Assembly: GCA_964511405.1 (NCBI GenBank)
Contig: CAZEFK010000070.1
Span: 1 to 32,157, forward strand
Origin: CAZEFK01 sp964511405
GTDB lineage: Bacteria > Pseudomonadota > Alphaproteobacteria > Elsterales > Elsteraceae
Direction of reading: 5' to 3'
Length of the DNA stretch: 32,157 nt
A model generated the notes under the pieces. The model had not been told where the DNA came from. It saw only the letters and a list, made by a program, of their open reading frames with translations, and searched no databases. Below are positions 16,729-24,089 of this stretch, in pieces. Within the stretch, counting starts at the first letter, position 1; each line of letters opens with the position of its first letter. The position numbers and the translations under genes are program-made.

Positions 16729-16785
16729 CGGATCGCGCACGTTCGTTGCCCCCCGAAGCCGCCCCTCCCGGCGGCTTTCGTGTTT
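16704..16785 (+). promoter_or_regulatory. Transcription attenuator upstream of aroG
   Basis: Four segments are visible. Segment 1 is CCGTCGG (16704-16710). Segment 2 is CCGGCGGCTT (16717-16726). Segment 3 is AAGCCGCC (16756-16763). Segment 4 is GGCGGCTT (16770-16777). Segments 1:2 pair over seven positions with one G-U pair (pause hairpin), 2:3 over eight perfect pairs (antiterminator), and 3:4 over eight perfect pairs (terminator). The 13-mer CTCCCGGCGGCTT occurs exactly twice (16714-16726 and 16765-16777), making segments 2 and 4 interchangeable partners of segment 3. Stalling at Phe/Tyr codons would block segment 1 and favour 2:3, allowing read-through. Completed translation would cover segment 2 and favour termination. 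This is seen by hand pairing, not by energy calculation. Confidence 0.78.
16756..16785 (+). terminator. Rho-independent terminator of the aroG leader
   Basis: AAGCCGCC, a six-base loop (CCTCCC), then GGCGGCTT followed by TCGTGTTT. The 8-bp GC-rich stem with a T-rich tail would end the leader RNA at about 120-125 nt when not disrupted by the antiterminator. Confidence 0.75.
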
Positions 16786-16821
16786 CTGAGACCCAGCGAC
16801 CGATAGACTGCCGAGCGGTGC

Positions 16822-16841
16822 GGCCTCCCGACCTGGAGGTC
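16822..16841 (+). promoter_or_regulatory. Hairpin hiding the ribosome binding site of the 34-aa ORF
   Basis: GGCCTCC (16822-16828) can pair with GGAGGTC (16835-16841) over seven positions (one G-U) with a six-base loop. The 3' arm contains the GGAGGT Shine-Dalgarno sequence of the small ORF that starts at 16849, so translation of that ORF, and of the overlapping aroG, may depend on opening this stem. Confidence 0.4.
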
Positions 16842-16848
16842 AGACCCC

Positions 16849-16953
16849 ATGCAGGATTTCGACGTCGTCACCGGCCTCTCCACCCCGCCAGAGCCGCCAC
16901 CCCCGGCTCCGGCCGAGACCCAGGGTCCGGCTCCCCAGGATCAGCCGCGATGA
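16849..16953 (+). CDS. Proline-rich 34-residue ORF coupled to aroG
   Basis: A small ORF with an excellent Shine-Dalgarno (GGAGGT, eight bases before the ATG at 16849). It encodes 34 residues: MQDFDVVTGLSTPP, a Pro-rich middle (PPEPPPPAPA) and an end QDQPR. Its TGA (16951-16953) overlaps the aroG ATG (16950-16952), the classic arrangement for translational coupling. The PPPP run could slow ribosomes without EF-P. No function is recognised. It may act only as a cis translational control element for aroG, or be a true microprotein. It would be missed by gene callers with a length cut-off. Confidence 0.6.
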   Translation: MQDFDVVTGLSTPPEPPPPAPAETQGPAPQDQPR

Positions 16954-18320
16954 CGGCTTGGTCCCCCGATAGCTGGCGCGACCGGCCGATCGCCCAGGCA
17001 CCCGACTACCCCGATGCCGCCGCTCTGGCCGCGGCCGAGCGCCGGCTGGCCGCGCTGCCGCCCCTGGTGTTCGCCGGCGAGGCGCGCACGCTGAAATCGG
17101 CCTTGGGCCGGGTGGCCGCGGGCGAGGCGGTGCTGCTGCAGGGCGGCGACTGCGCTGAGTCCTTCGCCGAGTTCCATCCCAACCTGATCCGCGACACGTT
17201 GCGCGTGCTGCTGCAGATGGCCGTGATCCTGGCCTTCGGCGCCGGCCGCCCGGTGGTTCGCGTCGGCCGCATCGCCGGACAGTTCGCCAAGCCGCGCTCG
17301 CAGCCGACCGAGACCGTGGCCGGCGTGACCCTGCCCGCCTATCGCGGCGATATCGTCAACGGCTTGGCCTTCGACGCCGCCGCGCGGACGCCGGACCCGG
17401 CCCGCATGATCGAGGGCTACCAGCAGTCGGCGGCGACGCTCAACCTGCTGCGCGCCTTCGCCCAGGGCGGGTTCGCCGACCTGCGCCGGGTCCACCAGTG
17501 GACCCTGGATTTCGTCGCCGCCTCGCCGCAAGGCGCGCGCTATGCCGATCTGGCGCGGCGCATCCAGGACGCGCTGGCGTTCATGGCGGCGTGCGGCCTG
17601 ACCGCCGATCAGGTGCCGCAGTTGCGCCAGATCGACGTCTATACCAGCCATGACGCGATGCTGCTGCCCTATGAGCAGGCGCTGACCCGCATCGACAGCC
17701 TGACCGGCCGCTGGTACGACTGCGCCACCCACTTGCCCTGGATCGGCGAGCGCACGCGCCAGCTCGACGGCGCCCATGTCGAGTTCCTCAGCGGCGTCGA
17801 CAACCCGCTCGGCCTAAAGGTCGGGCCGACGATGACGGCGGACGAGCTGATCCGCCTGATCGACCGCCTGAACCCGGCCAACGAGCCGGGCCGCCTGACC
17901 CTGATCGTGCGCATGGGCGCCGACCGCATCGAGGCCGGCCTGCCGCCCCTGCTGCGCCGGGTACGGCGCGAGGGCCGGACCGTGGTCTGGTCGTCCGATC
18001 CCATGCATGGCAACACGGTCACCGCGGCCGACGGCCGCAAGACCCGCCCGTTCGACCGCATCCTGGCCGAGCTTGCGCGCTTCTTCGCGATCCACCGCGC
18101 CGAAGGCACCCATGCCGGCGGCGTCCATCTGGAGATGACCGGCAAGGACGTGACCGAGTGCACCGGCGGCGCCCAGGCGATCGCCGAATCCGACCTGGCG
18201 CGGCGCTACCACACCCAGTGCGACCCGCGGCTCAACGGCAGCCAGGCCCTGGAGCTGGCCTTCCTGATCGCCGACGAGCTCAAGGCGGCACGTCCGCTGC
18301 CGCTGGCGGCGGTGGGGTGA
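16950..18320 (+). CDS. aroG: 3-deoxy-7-phosphoheptulonate synthase, class II
   Basis: A 456-residue class II (plant/AroAII-type) DAHP synthase. It condenses phosphoenolpyruvate and erythrose-4-phosphate in the first step of the shikimate pathway. Diagnostic stretches are the N-terminal WSPDSWRDRPIAQAPDYPD, PPLVFAGEARTLK, LLQGGDCAESFAEF (metal/PEP-site Cys), GRIAGQFAKPRS, PAYRGDIVNG, YTSHDAMLLPYE, GVDNPLGLKVGP, WSSDPMHGNT and HLEMTGKDVTECTGG. The start at 16950 matches the usual family N-terminus and length. The frame stays open upstream to 16746, but that extension would be translated from the terminator region and is not family-like. Expression appears controlled by a Phe/Tyr attenuator and by coupling to a 34-aa ORF. 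The gene converges with paoC, 19 bases apart. Confidence 0.95.
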   Translation: MTAWSPDSWRDRPIAQAPDYPDAAALAAAERRLAALPPLVFAGEARTLKSALGRVAAGEAVLLQGGDCAESFAEFHPNLIRDTLRVLLQMAVILAFGAGRPVVRVGRIAGQFAKPRSQPTETVAGVTLPAYRGDIVNGLAFDAAARTPDPARMIEGYQQSAATLNLLRAFAQGGFADLRRVHQWTLDFVAASPQGARYADLARRIQDALAFMAACGLTADQVPQLRQIDVYTSHDAMLLPYEQALTRIDSLTGRWYDCATHLPWIGERTRQLDGAHVEFLSGVDNPLGLKVGPTMTADELIRLIDRLNPANEPGRLTLIVRMGADRIEAGLPPLLRRVRREGRTVVWSSDPMHGNTVTAADGRKTRPFDRILAELARFFAIHRAEGTHAGGVHLEMTGKDVTECTGGAQAIAESDLARRYHTQCDPRLNGSQALELAFLIADELKAARPLPLAAVG

Positions 18321-18339
18321 CCGCGCGCGGCATCGACGG

Positions 18340-20640
18340 CTAAATCAGCGCCTCGATCCGGATCGGCAGGGAGCGCAGGCGGCGGCCGGTGGCGTGGTGG
18401 ACGGCGCTGGCGACCGCCGCCGCCGTCCCGACATTGCCGAGCTCGCCCAGGCCCTTGACGCCGGCCGGGTTGACCGCCGGGTCCTCCTCGGAGACCAGGA
18501 TGACGTCGACGTCCCCGATATCGGCGTTCACCGGGATCTGATAGTCGGCCAGGTTGCGGTTGAGGTAACGGGCGGCGCGGCGATCGATCTCGGTCGCTTC
18601 GAACAGGGCGGAGCTGACGCCCCAGATCATGCCGCCCATGAGCTGGCTGCGCGCGGTGCGGGGGTTCATGATCCGGCCGGCGGCGAAGGCGCCGACCAGC
18701 CGCGGGATCCGGATCTCGCGGGTGCGGGCGTGGATCCGCAGTTCCACGAACTCGGCGCCGAAGGCGTATTTCAGCTGGTCGCCGCGGTTGCCGCCGACCA
18801 GCGCCAGGTGACCGTCATAGAGCTGCTTGACCGCATCCTCCGGGGCGCCGGGCGGCGCGAACTCGGCATACTCCTCCACGACCCCGGCGCCCAGGCGCTT
18901 GAACACGGCAGCCAGCGCTTCGCGGGCGCCGTCATGCGCAACCACGCCGCCATCGCGGAGATCCAGCTCGCCGGCCGGCCGACCGGCCAGCGGGCCGTCA
19001 TTGGCGGTTGCGGCGGCCTGGACCAAGCGGGCCCGGATACCGTCGCAGGCCTTGAGCACGGCCGAACACACGCTGGCCGTGGTGTTGGAGCCGCCCGCGA
19101 CAGGCGCCGGCGGCAAGGCAGTGTCGCCCAACGCCACGACCACTTGGTCCAGGGCCAGGCCGAGGCGTTCCGCCGCCATCTGGCCGATGACCGTGTAGGC
19201 GCCGGTGCCAACGTCATGCGCCGCGGTCTCCACCTCGGCTCGACCGTCCGGGTGCAGCCGGACCCGCGCCGTCGCCGCCCCGACATTGGTCGGATAGGTG
19301 GCGGTGGCGCAGCCCCAGCCGATCAGCCAATCGCCGTCGCGCATGGATCCGGGCCTGGGATCGCGCCGAGGCCAGCCGAAGGCCGCCGCGGCCTGGTCGT
19401 AGCAGGCCATCAGCGACCGGCTGCTGTACGGCCGCCCGGTCACCGGATCGGTGTGGGTGTCGTTGATGCGCCTGAGTTCGACCGGGTCGAGACCGAGCTT
19501 GACCGCCATCTCGTCCATGGCGTGCTCCAGCGCGTACATGTAGGGCGTCTCCGGGGGCGAGCGCATGTAGCCGGGCGTGGTGCGGTCGGCGCGGACGATG
19601 TTGACCTTGGTGGCCACGGTCCCGAATCCATACATTCGGCAGGTCGTCTCGGTGCCGCCGACGACATAGGCGTCGGGGCGTGAGGTCACCTCCCAGGACT
19701 CGTGGGCGTAGGCGACCAGCTTGCCGCTGCGCTCGGCCCCCAGACGGATATGGTGCCGGGTCTCGGCGCGATGGGTGCTGACGCTGAAGCCCTGGTCGCG
19801 GGTCGGCACCAGCTTGACCGGCCGGTTGAGCCGGCGCGCCGCCAGCGCCGCCAGCGCCGTGCGCGGCGTGACCGAGCCCTTGGAGCCGAAGGCGCCGCCG
19901 ATGAAGCGGCTGACCACCCGCACTTGGTCGGGGTCGAGCCCCAGCTGCGCGGCGACGCCGTTCTTCAGGCCATAGACGAACTGGCTGGGCTCGTAGATCG
20001 TCAGCTGGCCGTCGGTCCAGGTGCAGGTCGTGGTGAACAACTCGATCGGATTGTGGTGCTGGGTCGGGGTCTCGTAGACGGCGTCCACGACCACCGCGGC
20101 CTGGGCCAGGGCCGCCTCGGCGTCGCCGGCCTTGGGGTCCTCCTTGTGCCGGCCCGAGACCGCGGCCGCGGCCTGGGTCTCGGCACCGGGGCTGTCGAAG
20201 CCGGCGGCCGGTGGCTCGGCGTCATAGCGGGCGCGGACCTTGAAGGCGGCTTCCCGCGCCGCCTCGAAGCGGTCGGCGACAACCATCGCGACGATCTGGG
20301 CGTCGTGCCAGATCCGGGTGCCGCTGAGCGGCCGGACGGTGGTGCAGGCCGACCCGTTGTCGCCGGCGAACGCCAGCGGCCGCACCGGGTCGGCATTGTC
20401 GTGGGTCAGGATGTCCAGCACCCCCGGCACCGCCCGCGCCTCGGCCAGGTCCAGGCCGCTGAGGGTGCCGCGGGCGATGCCGCTCGTCACCAGCACGGCA
20501 TAGGCCGGGTTGGCCACCGGCTCGTCGGCCGGGTAGCGCGCCTCGCCGGTGACCTTGAGCCGTCCGTCGATCCGTGGATCAGGCCGGCCCATGTTGGCCT
20601 TGGGCTCGGGAGCAGCGGCACGGAACGCCGACGCAGCCAT
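18340..20640 (-). CDS. paoC: Molybdenum cofactor subunit of periplasmic aldehyde dehydrogenase
   Basis: A 766-residue xanthine-dehydrogenase-family large subunit. It closely follows the E. coli PaoC layout: GRPDPRIDGRLKVTGEARY at the start, IGGAFGSKG near residue 250 (MCD-cofactor contact loop), HESWEVTSRPD, SPPETPYMYALEHAMDE, DVGTGAYTVIGQMAAE near 475, and the catalytic Glu in VKGLGELGNVG near residue 740. It would oxidise aldehydes to acids at the molybdenum centre and send electrons through the two Fe-S clusters of PaoA to FAD. There is a one-base gap to the paoB stop-start junction region, so it is the last gene of a paoA-B-C operon. Substrate range (aromatic versus aliphatic aldehydes) is not readable. 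The PaoD-type chaperone normally next to it is absent here. Confidence 0.88.
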   Translation of the reverse strand: MAASAFRAAAPEPKANMGRPDPRIDGRLKVTGEARYPADEPVANPAYAVLVTSGIARGTLSGLDLAEARAVPGVLDILTHDNADPVRPLAFAGDNGSACTTVRPLSGTRIWHDAQIVAMVVADRFEAAREAAFKVRARYDAEPPAAGFDSPGAETQAAAAVSGRHKEDPKAGDAEAALAQAAVVVDAVYETPTQHHNPIELFTTTCTWTDGQLTIYEPSQFVYGLKNGVAAQLGLDPDQVRVVSRFIGGAFGSKGSVTPRTALAALAARRLNRPVKLVPTRDQGFSVSTHRAETRHHIRLGAERSGKLVAYAHESWEVTSRPDAYVVGGTETTCRMYGFGTVATKVNIVRADRTTPGYMRSPPETPYMYALEHAMDEMAVKLGLDPVELRRINDTHTDPVTGRPYSSRSLMACYDQAAAAFGWPRRDPRPGSMRDGDWLIGWGCATATYPTNVGAATARVRLHPDGRAEVETAAHDVGTGAYTVIGQMAAERLGLALDQVVVALGDTALPPAPVAGGSNTTASVCSAVLKACDGIRARLVQAAATANDGPLAGRPAGELDLRDGGVVAHDGAREALAAVFKRLGAGVVEEYAEFAPPGAPEDAVKQLYDGHLALVGGNRGDQLKYAFGAEFVELRIHARTREIRIPRLVGAFAAGRIMNPRTARSQLMGGMIWGVSSALFEATEIDRRAARYLNRNLADYQIPVNADIGDVDVILVSEEDPAVNPAGVKGLGELGNVGTAAAVASAVHHATGRRLRSLPIRIEALI

Positions 20641-20641
20641 G

Positions 20642-21631
20642 TCAGACCTCCATCGCCGCCGCCTGCAGCAGCGCCCGCGTCAGCGTCTGCTGGCCCAGCG
20701 GCAGCTTGAACGCGTTGTGCTCGGACGGGCGGGCGTCGGCGAAGGCCAGCGCCGCAGCGGCCTCGGCGGTGGTCTCGTCCAGACGCCGGCCGCGCAGCGC
20801 CGCCTCCGCGGCCGACGCCCGCCACGGCACCGTCGCGACCCCGCCGAGCGCGATACGGGCGTCGCGCACGACGCCGCCGGCCAGGTCGAGCGCGACCGCG
20901 GCCGAAGCCAGCGCGAACTCGTAGGACTCGCGGTCGCGGACCTTGAGGTACAGCGAGCGCCGGGCCCACGGCAGGGCCGGCACGGCGATGCCGGTCACCA
21001 GCTCGCCGGGCATGAGCACGGTCTCGACCTCGGGCGCGTCGCCCGGCGGCCGGTGCAGCTCGGCCACCCGGATCACGCGGGCGCCGCGCGGACCCATGGT
21101 GTCGACCGTGGCATCGAGCGCCACCAGGGCCTGGGCGAAGTCGCCCGGATAGGCCGCGATGCAGCGGTCGCTGGTGCCCAGGATCGCGTGCTGGCGGTTG
21201 ATGCCGTCCAGGGCCGCGCAGCCCGAGCCCGGACTCCGCTTGTTGCAGGCGGTCCAGGCCGTGTCGCGGAAATAGGGGCAGCGGGTGCGCTGCAGCAGGT
21301 TGCCGCCCAGGCTCGCCATGTTGCGCAGCTGCGGGCTGGCCGCCAGCGCCAGCGATTGGGCGATGACCGGATAGTCGCGGCGGATCGCCGGATGCTCGGC
21401 GGCGTCGCTCATGCGCACCAGGGCGCCCAGGCGCAGCCCGTGCGGGCCGGCCTCGATGCGGCCCAGACGGCCCTGCGCCGGGTTGATGTCGACCACGACC
21501 GGCGGGTGCATCACGTCCAGCTTCATCAGGTCCAGCAGCGTCGTGCCGCCGGCCAGGAAGGCGCCCTGGGCCGCGGCCGCCTTGACGGCGGCGTCGGCGC
21601 TGTCGGCGGCGCGGTAGGCGAAGGGGCGCAT
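20642..21631 (-). CDS. paoB: FAD and [4Fe-4S] subunit of periplasmic aldehyde dehydrogenase
   Basis: 329 residues with the FAD-binding AQGAFLAGGTTLLDLMKLDV near the N-terminus and SLGGNLLQRTRCPYF near 107-121. Four cysteines, 118, 129, 138 and 157 (RCPYF, ACNKR, GSGC, DRCIA), match the extra [4Fe-4S] cluster loop that sets PaoB and 4-hydroxybenzoyl-CoA reductase apart from ordinary xanthine dehydrogenase FAD subunits. It takes electrons from the Mo subunit via PaoA and passes them to an external acceptor. It lies four bases downstream of paoA and directly upstream of paoC. Confidence 0.88.
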   Translation of the reverse strand: MRPFAYRAADSADAAVKAAAAQGAFLAGGTTLLDLMKLDVMHPPVVVDINPAQGRLGRIEAGPHGLRLGALVRMSDAAEHPAIRRDYPVIAQSLALAASPQLRNMASLGGNLLQRTRCPYFRDTAWTACNKRSPGSGCAALDGINRQHAILGTSDRCIAAYPGDFAQALVALDATVDTMGPRGARVIRVAELHRPPGDAPEVETVLMPGELVTGIAVPALPWARRSLYLKVRDRESYEFALASAAVALDLAGGVVRDARIALGGVATVPWRASAAEAALRGRRLDETTAEAAAALAFADARPSEHNAFKLPLGQQTLTRALLQAAAMEV

Positions 21632-21635
21632 GGCG

Positions 21636-22241
21636 TCAGGCCCCCTTCACGGCGGCCCGCGCCTGGCGCACGGCGGCCACGATGTTGGGATACGCGGCGC
21701 AGCGGCACAGATTGCCGCTCATATGGTCGCGAATCGCGGCGTCGGTCTCGGCGTGGCCTTCGTGGATGCAGGCGACCGCCGACAGGATCTGGCCGGGCGT
21801 GCAATAGCCGCACTGGAAGGCGTCGTGGTCGATGAAGGCCTGCTGCACCGGGTGCAGGCGGCCGTCCGCCCCGGCCAGGCCCTCGATGGTGGTGACCGGC
21901 TGTGCCTGTGCGGTCAACGCCAGGGTCAGGCAGGACAGGATCCGGCGGCCGCCCATCAGCACGGTGCAGGCGCCGCACTGGCCCTGGTCGCAGCCCTTCT
22001 TGGCGCCGGTCAGTCCGGCCTGCTCGCGCAGGGCGTCCAGCAGCGTGGTGCGGGGATCGAGCACCAGCCGGTAGTCGCGGTCGTTGACCCGCAGCCGCAC
22101 GGGAACCAACCCCTCGGCGGGGGCCGCCGCCGGCTGCGCGGCCGCCGGGCCGGCCAGCATCGAGGCGGCGGCGCCGGTGGCCGAGGCGGTGAGGAAGCCG
22201 CGGCGGCTAACGCCGGCGGCGGAGCACGGGGCGCTGTCCAT
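21636..22241 (-). CDS. paoA: [2Fe-2S] subunit of periplasmic aldehyde dehydrogenase, Tat-exported
   Basis: 201 residues. A twin-arginine signal is clear: SRRGFLTASATGAAASM, then a cleavage region before QPAAAPAEG. The mature part carries the two [2Fe-2S] clusters of this family. The N-terminal plant-type site reads KKGCDQGQCGACTVLMGG with a later Cys (RILSCLTL), and the C-terminal site is FQCGYCTPGQ with NLCRCAAYPNI. The Tat signal implies that the whole folded PaoABC complex is exported with its cofactors. The gene starts the three-gene operon, and AGAGGTGA precedes the ATG. Confidence 0.9.
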   Translation of the reverse strand: MDSAPCSAAGVSRRGFLTASATGAAASMLAGPAAAQPAAAPAEGLVPVRLRVNDRDYRLVLDPRTTLLDALREQAGLTGAKKGCDQGQCGACTVLMGGRRILSCLTLALTAQAQPVTTIEGLAGADGRLHPVQQAFIDHDAFQCGYCTPGQILSAVACIHEGHAETDAAIRDHMSGNLCRCAAYPNIVAAVRQARAAVKGA

Positions 22242-22336
22242 GGGTCACCTCTGCCGGGACGCGCGCGATGCGGGCCCAACGGCAGGTGCGCGGCGAAGGT
22301 TTCGCGTGCGGGCGGCGGCCCGGCTAGGGGTCCGCC

Positions 22337-22567
22337 CTACGGCACGCAGTCATAGACGCGCTGGTCGCTGTCGCGGTCGATGCCCTGGAGCCGGGCCGTG
22401 CGCCCGAAGGCGGCGCAGTGCTTGTCGGCCAGCTTCAGGGCGTCGGCTTCGTCGGCGCTGGCGACGCCGCGCAGGATCACCGTGTTCTGGTTGCCGGTCT
22501 GGACCCGCGGACCGCCACAGCCGGCCAGCAGCCCGGCCGCGACGGCCGCGATGATCCATCTGGGCAT
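22337..22567 (-). CDS. Small lipoprotein
   Basis: 76 residues. A lipoprotein signal peptide with lipobox LLAGC (residues 13-17) is followed by a short domain: TVILRGVASADEADALKLADKHCAAFGRTA with one Cys, and a C-terminal RDSDQRVYDCVP with a second Cys. The layout matches small alphaproteobacterial lipoproteins of unknown role in which two cysteines are likely bridged. An AAGGAG lies seven bases before the chosen ATG. It is too short for a transporter component, and its placement after the amino acid permease may be chance. Confidence 0.75.
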   Translation of the reverse strand: MPRWIIAAVAAGLLAGCGGPRVQTGNQNTVILRGVASADEADALKLADKHCAAFGRTARLQGIDRDSDQRVYDCVP

Positions 22568-22599
22568 GATCCACTCCTTCACCGCCGGCCGAGCAACGC

Positions 22600-23391
22600 T
22601 CAGGAATCGGCCTTGGCTCCGCGCGCCACCAGCGGCAGGGTCTCGGGCTGGCGCTGGTCCTGGGCGGCCTCGGGCACGATCGCGAGGTGCCGCGACGCTG
22701 ACTGCTCCATCGCCGCCCAGGCGCGCCGGAGGCCTTCGGTCATCAGCAGGTAGATGATCGCGGCATAGAGGTAGACCGAGAAGTCGAAGGTGCGCGCGAA
22801 CACGAACCGGGTCTGGGCGAACAGGTCGTAGAGCGTGACGAAGGCGGCCAGCGACCCGGCCTTGAGCATGGCGATGACTTCGTTGCCATAGGGCCGCAGC
22901 GCGATCAGGAACGCCTGCGGCCAGATCACGTGCCGGGCGATGCGATAGCGGGACAGGCCCAGGGCCAGGGCCGCCTCGACCTGGCCCTTGGGCACGCCCA
23001 GCAGCGCGCCGCGCAGGATCTCGGACTGGTAGGCCGCGGTGTTCAGCGCGAAGGCGAAGATCGCGCAGAAGAACGGGTCGCGGAAGAAGGTCCACAAGCC
23101 CATCGCGGTCAGCGACTGCCGCAGCTGTCCGCCGCCGTAATAGACCAGGTAGAGCTGGCACAGCAGCGGGGTGCCCCGGAATATCGTGACATAGGCCAGC
23201 GCCAGGAACGACAGGACCGGATGCTTCGACATCCGGACCCGGCAGATCGGATAGGCCAGCAGCAGGCCGGCGGGGACGGAAACCAGCACCAGCTCGATCG
23301 TGATCCGGAGCCCGCTCAGCAGGCGCCCGCCATAGGTGCTCAGCAGGTCGACATTGACCAAGAACGACAGCCAGTCGTGCAGCGTCGCCAT
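22600..23391 (-). CDS. Polar amino acid ABC transporter permease (HisM-like)
   Basis: 263 residues with about five membrane helices. The start is GGRLLSGLRITIELVLVSVPAGLLLAYPI, a family signature FRGTPLLCQLYLVYYG follows, and the coupling-loop motif is ALALGLSRYRIARHVIWPQAF. It has GVPKGQ just before that loop and AYQSEILRGA upstream. It pairs with the HisQ-like permease encoded directly upstream, whose stop overlaps this start (ATGA). The C-terminal ~35 residues after the last helix are polar (PEAAQDQRQPETLPL) and not typical; they may be a lineage-specific tail. Confidence 0.9.
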   Translation of the reverse strand: MATLHDWLSFLVNVDLLSTYGGRLLSGLRITIELVLVSVPAGLLLAYPICRVRMSKHPVLSFLALAYVTIFRGTPLLCQLYLVYYGGGQLRQSLTAMGLWTFFRDPFFCAIFAFALNTAAYQSEILRGALLGVPKGQVEAALALGLSRYRIARHVIWPQAFLIALRPYGNEVIAMLKAGSLAAFVTLYDLFAQTRFVFARTFDFSVYLYAAIIYLLMTEGLRRAWAAMEQSASRHLAIVPEAAQDQRQPETLPLVARGAKADS

Positions 23392-24089
23392 CACGCATAG
23401 CCTCGGTTGACGCGGCGCTCCAGCCAGGACTGGGCCACGCCCGAGACGATCGTGAACAGCAGGTAGATGGCGGCCGCCGCGCTGAAGAACAGCAGCGGGT
23501 TGGTGGTGTTGTGGCTGGCCTCGAACGCCGCCCGCAGCAGGTCCATGACCGCCAGCGTCGAAATCAGGGACGTGTCCTTCAGCAGGATCGTCCAGACATT
23601 GCCGAGGCCGGGTATGGCGATTCGGATCAACTGCGGCAGCAGCACCAGCCAGAAGGTCTGGCGGCGGTCGAGGCCCAGCGACTCGGCGGCCTCGCGCTGG
23701 CCCTTGGGCACGCCGCTCAGCGCCCCCACCCACACCTCGCTGGAATAGGCGGCCACCACGACGGCCAGCGCCACCACGCCGGTGCCGAAGGCGTTGAGGT
23801 CGACCGGGCCAAGGCCCATCGCCGCCGCCAGCTTGTTGATCAGCGCCTGCAGGCCGAAATAGACGATGAACAGCGACAGCACGTCCGGGATGCCCCGGAA
23901 GAAGGTGCTGTAGGCCTCGCAGAAGCGGCGCACGGTCCGCCGCGGCGACACCTTCAGGACGGCGAGCGCAAGCCCGCCGCCGAATCCGAGCGGCGCCGCG
24001 GCCACCGCCATGACGATGGTGACCAGGGCGCCTTCGAGCAGCAGACCGCCCCAGCCCTGGGGACCGAACAGAAGGTCGAACGCGCCCAT
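23391..24089 (-). CDS. Polar amino acid ABC transporter permease (HisQ-like)
   Basis: 232 residues, five membrane helices. Family motifs: LLLEGALVTIVMAVAAAPLG, FFRGIPDVLSLFIVYFG, AYSSEVWVGALSGVPKGQREAAESLGLDRR split over a membrane helix and the EAA loop, and LPQLIRIAIPGLGN. A GTG at 24092 directly before the ATG would extend it by one residue. It overlaps the stop of the binding-protein gene. Together with the HisM-like protein it would form the membrane channel for a basic or polar amino acid. Confidence 0.9.
   Translation of the reverse strand: MGAFDLLFGPQGWGGLLLEGALVTIVMAVAAAPLGFGGGLALAVLKVSPRRTVRRFCEAYSTFFRGIPDVLSLFIVYFGLQALINKLAAAMGLGPVDLNAFGTGVVALAVVVAAYSSEVWVGALSGVPKGQREAAESLGLDRRQTFWLVLLPQLIRIAIPGLGNVWTILLKDTSLISTLAVMDLLRAAFEASHNTTNPLLFFSAAAAIYLLFTIVSGVAQSWLERRVNRGYA

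Noticed and set aside
16746..16949. N-terminal extension of the DAHP synthase
   Set aside because: The frame stays open, but the extension starts inside the attenuator terminator, is Arg/Pro-rich and does not match the family; the 16950 start gives the usual length and N-terminus.
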